A DNA stretch of 60,060 nt from contig CANQQA010000017.1 in NCBI GenBank assembly GCA_947625885.1, forward strand, positions 1 through 60,060, given 5' to 3'. Shown here piece after piece: positions 53,304-60,060 of this stretch. Source of the DNA: an uncultured Bacteroidales bacterium (GTDB taxonomy: Bacteria; Bacteroidota; Bacteroidia; Bacteroidales; UBA11471). The position numbers and the translations under genes are program-made. Each line of letters starts with the position of its first letter. Positions within the stretch are counted from its first letter, which is position 1. The notes below the pieces were generated by a model. It had not been told where the DNA came from and did no database searches. It saw only the letters and a program-made list of their open reading frames with translations.

Positions 53304-53759
53304 ATGGGAGTATTCAATAAAAAACAAAAATACGCCTTCTCCGACATTCTGAAAGGGTTGCAATACGCCATCGACAGCGCGCAAGAGATGCTGCAAGCGC
53401 AGCAGGTGCAAGGGCTGTTGAAATTTTGGAGTACGAACGACGGCAACCCGCTTACCCGGAAAGTAAAAATCGGCGGGCGCGAATTAGACGTCCCGTTAAT
53501 GGCATTGGTTTCTCACAGCCATTTGGAGATGGACGACGTGGAGATAAATTTCAAAGCCCGGGTGGGCGATATCGCCTCGCACGCCCTTGCCGACAAGCTG
53601 CAAGAAAACGGCTCCTTGTCGCACGCCGACCTGCAAATGGAAATGGAAGGCATCAAGGCTGCGGACGACGACGTGATGAATGTAACCATACGTTTCAAAG
53701 CCAAAGATACGCCCGAAGGCGTAGCGCGTCTGACAGACGAATATAACAAACAAATTTAG
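53304..53759 (+). CDS. DUF2589 family protein (short paralogue)
   Basis: The 151-residue protein, with no signal peptide, starts with an amphipathic helix (FSDILKGLQYAIDSAQEMLQ) rich in Gln and Ala. A beta region LDVPLMALVSHSHLEMDDVE-INFKARV and the C-terminal VTIRFKAKDTPEGVARLTD complete the pattern I associate with DUF2589, a family of unknown function. The next gene encodes a longer paralogue sharing the P-LV-L-D-V-I-F core and the EG-x-x-x-L ending, and starts 21 bases later. The cytoplasmic pair may assemble together; this is inference. Confidence 0.72.
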   Translation: MGVFNKKQKYAFSDILKGLQYAIDSAQEMLQAQQVQGLLKFWSTNDGNPLTRKVKIGGRELDVPLMALVSHSHLEMDDVEINFKARVGDIASHALADKLQENGSLSHADLQMEMEGIKAADDDVMNVTIRFKAKDTPEGVARLTDEYNKQI

Positions 53760-53780
53760 CAACGTTTAATTGAAGACATC

Positions 53781-54476
53781 ATGGCAAAAGAAATTATCAA
53801 AGGACAAACGTCCGAATCAGCACAAAATCTGCAAGAAAACGCGAACGAAGTGATGAATATGGCATTGACCGACGTGAAAAACGGTGCGACGGGTATGGAG
53901 CCTCCGACGAACGGAGGCGCAACGACCAACGACGGCATAACCGACGACTTCAAAGGAATACCCATGCGGGAATTGATTTCAGCCCCGCTGATTGCTGCGG
54001 CAGAAGCCCAACAGGAATTGGCATCGACGGCATGGGATTTCTATCAACGGATAGCGTTCGACAAAGACAAAAAGACCCGCGTATTGGAGTTCGAAGTCGA
54101 CCGTCCTATCAAGCAGAACGGCATCATCACCACGATGAAGCAGAAAGTGGAAGCGCCTTTCATCGGGCTGGTTCCCATTCCTTCGCTGCTCATCGACCAC
54201 GTCGACATAGATTTCCAAATGGAAGTTACCACGACGGAAAACACCAAGAGCACCTTGACGACCGACGTGGCAGCCAACCTGTCGAGCAACTGGTTCGTGA
54301 AAACGGAAATCAGCGGCAAGGTTTCGACCTCGCGCGAAAACACCCGCGCCACAAACCAGACCGCAAAATACCAAATACATGTAACCGCCAGCCAACAGCC
54401 GCAGACCGAAGGGCTGTCGAAACTGATGGACATCATGGCAAGCTGCGTCGAACCGATAACCGACAAAGGACAGTAG
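53781..54476 (+). CDS. DUF2589 family protein (long paralogue)
   Basis: The 231-residue protein has a polar, disordered first 60 residues, then ISAPLIAAAEAQQELASTAW, a helix with regular Ala and Gln spacing, KTRVLEFEVDRPIK, VEAPFIGLVPIPSLLIDHVD, a beta-rich middle and KYQIHVTASQQPQTEGLSKL. It has no signal peptide, membrane helix or catalytic motif. It is paralogous to the preceding protein with an N-terminal extension and a longer beta segment. It is probably cotranscribed with that gene. A 103-base gap with a large inverted repeat separates it from the next gene. Confidence 0.75.
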   Translation: MAKEIIKGQTSESAQNLQENANEVMNMALTDVKNGATGMEPPTNGGATTNDGITDDFKGIPMRELISAPLIAAAEAQQELASTAWDFYQRIAFDKDKKTRVLEFEVDRPIKQNGIITTMKQKVEAPFIGLVPIPSLLIDHVDIDFQMEVTTTENTKSTLTTDVAANLSSNWFVKTEISGKVSTSRENTRATNQTAKYQIHVTASQQPQTEGLSKLMDIMASCVEPITDKGQ

Positions 54477-54508
54477 CCAAGCGAATGAAAAAACAGACTG
54501 TCTAACCT

Positions 54509-54565
54509 ATAATGAGTGCGTCAGAACGAGTGCAGTGTAATAACTTGTTCGGACACACTCATTAT
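54509..54565. repeat. 22-bp imperfect inverted repeat between DUF2589 and NlpC-like genes
   Basis: Arms at 54509-54530 and 54544-54565 match at 19 of 22 positions (both ends read ATAATGAGTG outward) around a 13-nt loop. No T-run follows. It could be an operator, an attenuator or a remnant of a small mobile element. Confidence 0.7.
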
Positions 54566-54579
54566 CAAATTGCAGAAAT

Positions 54580-55113
54580 ATGAACAGTGCGGATAGAGAA
54601 AATCTGAAAAAATATATTTTAACCCAACCGGATTTGTCTTTCAAAAAGACCGACACCGGTGTCGAAGGCGGTCCGTGCGCCAGCTATGTCAGCACTCTCA
54701 TCACAAACGGGACAAAAAAGAGTATTATAAATGCAGCGTCGATTCTCGGGAGAAAAATAGATCCGACCAACCGCTCCATACAAAATATCGAGAGCCTGTC
54801 CGACTTAATCCGCTATGCGATTATAGGAGATATACTGTGCGTGTATAATGCGGCAACGAACGATATTACCCATTATGTGGTGTATGCCGGCAACATCGTG
54901 GACAATTACGCCTTTCTGACGCTCGGCGTGAACGGCTTTTTCAAAAACACCGCCTTTCCCTATAAAGGAATCGTCGGCTTCAATCTGACGCCGGATTTAT
55001 GGAGCGACGGCTTTTTCCTTTACGATACCGTGCAACGATTCCACAAAATAGCGCGGATAGAATATGATTTGCTTAATTCGAGTTCGGGCATGTTCTGCCC
55101 TTTCTGCGGCTGA
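54580..55113 (+). CDS. papain/NlpC-like predicted hydrolase with CPFCG tail
   Basis: I do not recognise a named family for this 177-residue cytoplasmic protein. GGPCASYVSTLIT (Cys33) followed by IGDILCVYNAATNDITHYVV-YAG (His98) follows the order of NlpC/P60 and CHAP-type cysteine hydrolases: nucleophile Cys at a helix start, GD-L strand, then His in a beta strand. A third residue is uncertain (Asn119 is possible). The chain ends SSGMFCPFCG, a CxxC that could bind zinc or act as a terminal tag. No signal peptide is seen, so a peptidoglycan target is unlikely unless it is exported another way. It sits after the DUF2589 pair and the inverted repeat. Confidence 0.5.
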   Translation: MNSADRENLKKYILTQPDLSFKKTDTGVEGGPCASYVSTLITNGTKKSIINAASILGRKIDPTNRSIQNIESLSDLIRYAIIGDILCVYNAATNDITHYVVYAGNIVDNYAFLTLGVNGFFKNTAFPYKGIVGFNLTPDLWSDGFFLYDTVQRFHKIARIEYDLLNSSSGMFCPFCG

Positions 55114-55362
55114 CAGCCTCGCCGGCAACGTTTCGCCTTGTACCCGATTTTCCATGAATTATTTTATACGCCGATTTCCGAGATTCATGTTTGCTATCCC
55201 GGGAATCGCGACGTGCCGTACACCCGATTACCGGCGCACGTGCACGAACGAATTTTTACGGCAATATCGCTTACCTGCTAACGTTTCTGCAAAAACTCTT
55301 GCCGATAAAAGGTAAATATTCCATAAAAAATAATTACCTTTGAAAAATTTGTGCCTACGCTG

Positions 55363-56280
55363 ATGAAAAACAAAATAGCTGCCACCCTGCTTTTTGCCGC
55401 AACGGCGGGCGCGATGTGCCCCTATTCCGCTATCGCCCAAAGCGATGACGCCGGCATTGCCCGACACATCGCCGCACAGCAAGAGAACCTGCAAAAAAAC
55501 AAACTGCTGCCCGCGATGCTCACCATCGACGACTCGACCACGTACAGCCAACGGTTGCGGCAGGTATTCGGAATAGCCCCCGCCAGCGACCTCTACGGCA
55601 ACGTGTGGGAAAACCGCTGGGTCAATCCCTACCGCCGCGCCGGCGTGCAGCTGCCGGACAGTTTCGTCGTGAACGTCGCCAATTTCCGCATGCCCGTACC
55701 CGGACGCAAGACCTCCGACTACGGCTTCCGCCGCTCCCGCATGCACCGCGGCGTGGACTTGCGACTCGCCGTAGGCGATACCGTGCGTGCCGCCTTTGCC
55801 GGACAGGTGCGATTCACCGAATACGAGCGGCGCGGATACGGCTACTACGTGGTGATAAGGCACCCCAACGGGCTGGAAACCATTTACGCACACCTCTCCC
55901 ATTTCTTGGTGAAAGAGGGCGACATCGTGAAGGTGGGCGACCCCATAGCCTTAGGAGGCAACACGGGACGCTCCACCGGACCGCACCTGCACTTCGAAAT
56001 ACGTTTTCTCGGACTGGATTTGAATCCGAACGAAATTGTCGATTTCAACACGCAAAGTGTCCGGAAAGAGACCTTCCTGTTCCGCTCCGCCCCCTATCGG
56101 GCAGGCACCGAAACCTACTACGCCAACGGCGTTTCCTACTCGGTATATCGCGTGCGCAAAGGCGACACGCTGACCTCTATCGCCCGAAAATACAGTACCT
56201 CCATCAACACGCTTTGCCGCCTGAACAAAATCAATCCAAAAGGCACACTGAAAATCGGGCAGCGCATTCGCATCGACTAA
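55363..56280 (+). CDS. M23-family peptidase with LysM domain
   Basis: The 305-residue exported protein has a signal peptide (to about SAIAQ). Its LytM-type metallopeptidase domain has all zinc and catalytic residues: MHRGVDL (His128, Asp132), IYAHLSH (His177) and GPHLHFEI (His208, His210). A C-terminal LysM module (YRVRKGDTLTSIARKYSTSI, ending LKIGQRIRID) binds peptidoglycan. It probably cleaves peptide cross-links during growth or division, although an activator role is possible for such proteins. The start at 55363 begins the signal peptide. A -7 box TACCTTTG lies at 55335-55342. The 249-base gap before it shows no gene. Confidence 0.93.
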   Translation: MKNKIAATLLFAATAGAMCPYSAIAQSDDAGIARHIAAQQENLQKNKLLPAMLTIDDSTTYSQRLRQVFGIAPASDLYGNVWENRWVNPYRRAGVQLPDSFVVNVANFRMPVPGRKTSDYGFRRSRMHRGVDLRLAVGDTVRAAFAGQVRFTEYERRGYGYYVVIRHPNGLETIYAHLSHFLVKEGDIVKVGDPIALGGNTGRSTGPHLHFEIRFLGLDLNPNEIVDFNTQSVRKETFLFRSAPYRAGTETYYANGVSYSVYRVRKGDTLTSIARKYSTSINTLCRLNKINPKGTLKIGQRIRID

Positions 56281-56310
56281 AAAACAATTACCATAAAAAA
56301 ACACACTGCC

Positions 56311-59300
56311 ATGCAACAGACCATCAAAAAAGTTCTCGTACTCGGCTCGGGCGCTCTGAAAATCGGGCAGGCGGGCGAGTTCGACTACTCCGGCTCGCAA
56401 GCCTTGAAAGCCATGCGGGAAGAGGGCATCAAAACCGTCCTCATCAACCCCAACATCGCCACGATACAGACATCGGAAGGCATCGCCGACCAAGTGTATT
56501 ACCTGCCTATCACGCCCTACTTCGTGGAAGAGGTTTTCAAGAAAGAACAGCCGGACGGCATACTGCTCGCCTTCGGCGGACAAACCGCCCTCAACTGCGG
56601 TACGGAACTGTATAACAACGGCATTCTGGAAAAATACGGCGTGCAGGTATTGGGCACCTCCGTAGAAGCAATCATGAACACCGAAGACCGCGACCGCTTC
56701 GTCAAAAAACTGAACGAAATAAAGATAAAGACACCGAAAAGCATCGCCGTCGAGTCGATGGACGACGCTTTCAAAGCCGCCCACGAAATCGGATTCCCGC
56801 TCATCATACGCTCGGCTTACGTGCTCGGCGGTATGGGCAGCGGATTCTGCAACAACGACCAAGAACTGAAAACACTGGCGGAAAACGCCTTTTCATACGC
56901 CCCGCAGATACTGGTGGAGGAGTCGCTGAAAGGGTGGAAGGAAATCGAGTTTGAAGTAATCCGCGACAGCAACAACCACTGTTTCACGGTGGCAAGTATG
57001 GAAAACGTCGACCCGCTGGGCATACACACCGGCGAGAGTATCGTGGTGGCGCCCACCTGTTCGCTCGACGAGGACGAACTCACCATGCTGCAAGGGCTCT
57101 CCCGCGACATCATACGCCACCTCGACATCGTGGGCGAATGCAACATACAGTATGCGTTCAACTCCGACACCGACGACTACCGCGTCATCGAAGTCAATGC
57201 CCGCATGAGCCGCTCGTCGGCGCTCGCCTCCAAAGCCACCGGCTACCCGCTCGCCTTCGTCGCCGCCAAAATAGCACTCGGCTACACCCTCGACCAAATC
57301 GGCGAAATGGGCACCACCAACTCGGCATACGTCGCCCCGAGTCTCGACTACCTCATCTGCAAAATACCCCGCTGGGACCTCAGCAAATTCGTCGGCGTGT
57401 CGCGCCGCATCGGGTCGAGCATGAAATCGGTGGGCGAAATCATGTCTATCGGCAAGAGCTTCGAGGAAATCATACAGAAAGGGCTGCGCATGATAGGACA
57501 AGGCATGCACGGATTCGTGGGCAACAACGACCTGACGTTCGACAACCTCGACGACGAATTGGCAAACCCCACCGATATGCGCATCTTCGCCATCGCCGAA
57601 GCCTTCGCGCGCGGGTACAGCATCGAACGGATTTACGACTTGACAAAAATCGACCCGTGGTTCCTCGAACGGCTGAAAAACATCTACGACTACAAACTGA
57701 AACTCGGAACATACAACCGCATCGAAGACCTGCCCGCCGACGTGCTGCTCGAAGCAAAACGACTGGGATTCTCCGACTTCCAGATAGCCCGATTCGTCGA
57801 AAACCCGTCGGGCAACCTCGAACCCGAATCAATACGGGTGCGCAACCTCCGCAAGAAAAACGGCATACTGCCCTCGGTAAAGCGCATCGACACCGTGGCG
57901 TCGGAGCACCCCGACCTCACCAATTACCTCTACCTTACCTACGACGGCAGCGACCACGATATACCTTATTATAAAAACGACCGTTCGGTGGTGGTGCTCG
58001 GCTCGGGCGCATACCGCATAGGCAGCTCGGTGGAGTTCGACTGGTGCTCGGTCAATGCCATACAGACGGCACGCAAACTGGGCTACAAATCCATTATGAT
58101 AAACTACAACCCCGAAACGGTTTCGACCGACTACGATATGTGCGACCGCCTCTATTTCGACGAACTGTCGTTCGAGCGGGTGCTCGACGTCATCGACTTG
58201 GAAGCGCCCAACGGCGTCATCGTTTCGGTAGGCGGTCAGATACCTAACAACCTCGCCATGAAGCTGTACCGACAGCAAGTGCCCATACTCGGCACCTCGC
58301 CGGTTTCTATCGACCGCGCCGAAAACCGCCACAAATTTTCGAGTATGCTCGACCAGCTCGGCATCGACCAGCCGGCTTGGAAAGAGCTTACCTCGATGGA
58401 CGACATCAAGGCATTCATCGGCAAAGTGGGATTCCCCGTGCTCGTGCGCCCCTCCTACGTACTCTCCGGCGCGGCAATGAACGTATGCTACGACATGGAC
58501 GGGTTGAAAGAATTTCTCGCACTTGCCGCCCACGTGTCGAAAGAGTATCCGGTGGTCGTATCGCAATTCATGCAGAATACCAAAGAGATAGAATTCGATG
58601 CCGTGGCACAGAACGGCGAAGTGGTGGAATACGCCATTTCCGAGCACATCGAATATGCCGGCGTACACTCCGGCGACGCCACACTGGTATTCCCCGCGCA
58701 GAAAATCTACTTCGAGACGGCTCGCCGCATTAAGAAAATCAGCCGGCAGATAGCCAAAGAATTGAATATCAGCGGTCCGTTCAACATACAATACCTCGCC
58801 AAGAACAACGAAGTAAAAGTCATCGAATGCAACCTGCGGGCATCGCGCAGCTTCCCCTTCGTATCGAAAGTGCTGAAACGCAACTTCATCGAGACCGCCA
58901 CCCGCATCATGCTCAACGCCTCCTACACGCAACCCGACAAATCGGCGTTCGATGTCGATTGCATCGGCGTGAAAGCTCCGCAATTCTCGTTCGCCCGACT
59001 GCAAAACGCCGACCCCATACTCGGCGTCGATATGGCATCGACCGGCGAAGTGGGCTGCATCGGCGACGACTTCAACGAAGCCCTGCTCACCGCCATGCTG
59101 GCAGTAGGCTACACGATACCCCGCCGCGTCATGGTGTCGTCGGGCGCCACCCGCTCGAAAGTCGACTTGCTCGACGGCTGCCGCATGCTCTACGAAAAAG
59201 GCTACGAGATATATGCAACGGCAGGCACCCGCAAATTCCTGCTCGAAAACGGCGTCGAAAACGTAGTAGAGGTTTCGTGGCCTGACGAACACCGCGAAAA

Positions 59301-59526
59301 CAACGTCATGGATATGATTGCCGGACATGTGTTCGACCTCATCATCAACGTGCCGAAAAACTACACCAAGCACGAAATGACCAACGGCTACAAAATACGC
59401 CGCGCCGCCGTCGACCACAACATTCCGCTGATTACGAACGCTCGGTTGGCAGGAGCTTTCATCGAAGCCTTCTGTTCCGTCGAGCTGCACGACCTGCCCA
59501 TAAAAAGCTGGAAAGAGTTCAAATAA
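56311..59526 (+). CDS. carB: carbamoyl phosphate synthase large subunit
   Basis: It makes carbamoyl phosphate from bicarbonate, ammonia (from CarA) and two ATP for pyrimidines and arginine. The 1071-residue protein has two homologous ATP-grasp halves: KKVLVLGSGALKIGQAGEFD at the N-terminus, IIRSAYVLGGMGSGF, VIEVNARMSRSSALASKATG, then VVVLGSGAYRIGSSVEFDWC and VLVRPSYVLSGAAMNV. A C-terminal MGS-like allosteric domain (MVSSGATRSKVDLLDG) follows. No carA is visible nearby. A strong terminator follows the stop. It begins 30 bases after the M23 gene. Confidence 0.97.
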   Translation: MQQTIKKVLVLGSGALKIGQAGEFDYSGSQALKAMREEGIKTVLINPNIATIQTSEGIADQVYYLPITPYFVEEVFKKEQPDGILLAFGGQTALNCGTELYNNGILEKYGVQVLGTSVEAIMNTEDRDRFVKKLNEIKIKTPKSIAVESMDDAFKAAHEIGFPLIIRSAYVLGGMGSGFCNNDQELKTLAENAFSYAPQILVEESLKGWKEIEFEVIRDSNNHCFTVASMENVDPLGIHTGESIVVAPTCSLDEDELTMLQGLSRDIIRHLDIVGECNIQYAFNSDTDDYRVIEVNARMSRSSALASKATGYPLAFVAAKIALGYTLDQIGEMGTTNSAYVAPSLDYLICKIPRWDLSKFVGVSRRIGSSMKSVGEIMSIGKSFEEIIQKGLRMIGQGMHGFVGNNDLTFDNLDDELANPTDMRIFAIAEAFARGYSIERIYDLTKIDPWFLERLKNIYDYKLKLGTYNRIEDLPADVLLEAKRLGFSDFQIARFVENPSGNLEPESIRVRNLRKKNGILPSVKRIDTVASEHPDLTNYLYLTYDGSDHDIPYYKNDRSVVVLGSGAYRIGSSVEFDWCSVNAIQTARKLGYKSIMINYNPETVSTDYDMCDRLYFDELSFERVLDVIDLEAPNGVIVSVGGQIPNNLAMKLYRQQVPILGTSPVSIDRAENRHKFSSMLDQLGIDQPAWKELTSMDDIKAFIGKVGFPVLVRPSYVLSGAAMNVCYDMDGLKEFLALAAHVSKEYPVVVSQFMQNTKEIEFDAVAQNGEVVEYAISEHIEYAGVHSGDATLVFPAQKIYFETARRIKKISRQIAKELNISGPFNIQYLAKNNEVKVIECNLRASRSFPFVSKVLKRNFIETATRIMLNASYTQPDKSAFDVDCIGVKAPQFSFARLQNADPILGVDMASTGEVGCIGDDFNEALLTAMLAVGYTIPRRVMVSSGATRSKVDLLDGCRMLYEKGYEIYATAGTRKFLLENGVENVVEVSWPDEHRENNVMDMIAGHVFDLIINVPKNYTKHEMTNGYKIRRAAVDHNIPLITNARLAGAFIEAFCSVELHDLPIKSWKEFK

Positions 59527-59797
59527 AAATTCCTCCCTCTCTCAACAGCGGCGCCGAATGGCACCGCTGTTTTTTCTTTTTAAAAAAAATAAGTATTTTT
59601 GTAAATGTATACGACTGATTACAACTTATTTACGAAAATAAAATTGTTCCAAAAATCATCTTGCATACGCTCATATGGACTGCTTTTTTATTGATAAGTA
59701 TTTCTATTTGAACATTTTTTATCCCATAAATTTTTCATTTTATAAAAATAGTCGTATTTTTGGCATGGGAAAATAAGATTTTCTCTATTTCTACAAC
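59527..59797. other. AT-rich intergenic region after carB
   Basis: Apart from the carB terminator this 271-base gap holds only AT-rich DNA with two -7-like boxes TATTTTTG (near 59594 and at 59755-59762). The second, about 36 bases before the next ATG, is the likelier promoter element. No gene is seen. Confidence 0.5.
59544..59576 (+). terminator. Rho-independent terminator of carB
   Basis: AACAGCGG pairs with CCGCTGTT, extended by GCC/GGC across one mismatch, with a GAAT loop (59544-59571), followed by a T-rich run starting ttttttc. It lies 18 bases past the carB stop. Confidence 0.9.
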
Positions 59798-60060
59798 ATG
59801 GAAGAACAAGACAACATAAAGCATCTCTATCTCAAAGATACATCATTCACCAACCTGATGCAGAAACGCATCTTCAACGTCTTGTTGGTCGCCTCCTATT
59901 ATGACGCTTTTATTTTGGAAGAAGACGGGCGCGTCGAGGAACAGATATTTTTCGAGTACACCTCGCTCAACCTGAGTTCGCCACCCCGCGTAACGCAGGT
60001 AAACAACCTCGAAGAGGCATTCCGCGAACTGGCGACAAAACGTTTCGACCTCATTATCAC
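59798..60060 (+). CDS. PEP/pyruvate-binding-domain protein, N-terminal fragment (cut by window end)
   Basis: The first 87 residues read MEEQDNIKHLYLKDTSFTNL, then MQKRIFNVLLVASYYDAFIL, EDGRVEEQIFFEYTSLNLSS and ATKRFDLIIT, where the window ends. This N-terminus resembles a receiver-like domain I recall at the start of large (about 1000-residue) Bacteroidales proteins annotated as phosphoenolpyruvate synthase or PEP/pyruvate-binding proteins. The catalytic parts would lie beyond the window, so the call rests on memory of the N-terminus only. Confidence 0.6.
   Translation, partial: MEEQDNIKHLYLKDTSFTNLMQKRIFNVLLVASYYDAFILEEDGRVEEQIFFEYTSLNLSSPPRVTQVNNLEEAFRELATKRFDLII

Noticed and set aside
57829-59490. 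553-codon minus-strand frame opposite carB
   Set aside because: Antisense shadow; carB motifs are intact on the plus strand.
1-60060. tRNA, rRNA, CRISPR, prophage or insertion sequence
   Set aside because: Gaps were read for T-loop/CCA-type ends, regularly spaced repeats, transposase and phage motifs; none was found.

Overview
The window is a stretch of a Bacteroidales (phylum Bacteroidota) chromosome with fairly high GC. The evidence is mutually consistent. Several promoters have the Bacteroides form TTTG or TTG, 19-20 nt, TAnnTTTG. Shine-Dalgarno sites are weak or absent. Family markers include DUF6242, DUF6089, Mfa-type fimbrillins with DUF3575 and DUF5119 proteins, a BspA-like leucine-rich repeat protein with a type IX secretion C-terminal tail, tandem OmpH/Skp genes behind bamA, and the purH-mreBCD-PBP2-rodA order. 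I cannot name a genus. I see no tRNA, rRNA, CRISPR array, insertion sequence or prophage.

Layout. 1-590 is the 3' end of ribD. 709-9961 (+) holds a Kelch-like lipoprotein and then an envelope cluster: DUF6089 barrel, uppS, bamA, two skp-like chaperones, murI, an S4 RNA-binding protein, a MIP18/SufT-type Fe-S factor and an LpxH-type phosphatase. 10050-14042 (-) carries ansA and the overlapping pair ispD-recG. 14288-18551 is mostly (+): a divergent DAACS symporter, a cytidylate-kinase-like protein, ddh and lgt, with yjbQ on (-). An unusual DUF2156-GNAT fusion (-) follows, then metF and a DNA polymerase III delta' gene (+). 23162-30393 (-) is the operon purH-mreB-mreC-mreD-PBP2-rodA. 30658-35010 (-) is a 1450-residue LRR surface protein built from internal duplications. 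A MetA-family acyltransferase with a U32 protein (-) diverges from asnA (+). 39266-40907 (-) is a flavodoxin-like oxidoreductase plus a lipoprotein hydrolase. 41013-47720 (-) is a complete seven-gene ABC-2 efflux operon led by its own TetR regulator.

48163-52753 (+) is an Mfa-type fimbrial locus: OmpA-like/DUF3575 protein, DUF5119 lipoprotein and two fimbrillins. It has unusual intergenic structure and a visible base-composition shift in the subunit genes. Directly downstream are a small antitoxin-like gene with a frameshifted GNAT toxin remnant, and then the most intriguing cassette: two DUF2589 paralogues under a consensus promoter, a long inverted repeat, and a papain/NlpC-like protein ending in CPFCG. 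An M23-LysM peptidase, carB with a terminator, and the start of a PEP/pyruvate-binding-domain protein close the window.

As a whole the region is weighted to the cell envelope: precursor supply (murI, uppS, ddh, ispD), assembly (bamA, Skp, lgt, PBP2/RodA/Mre), surface display (LRR protein, fimbriae) and export. Housekeeping nucleotide and amino acid genes are interspersed. Gene calls come from reading translated sequence and recalled family motifs; no database search was run.
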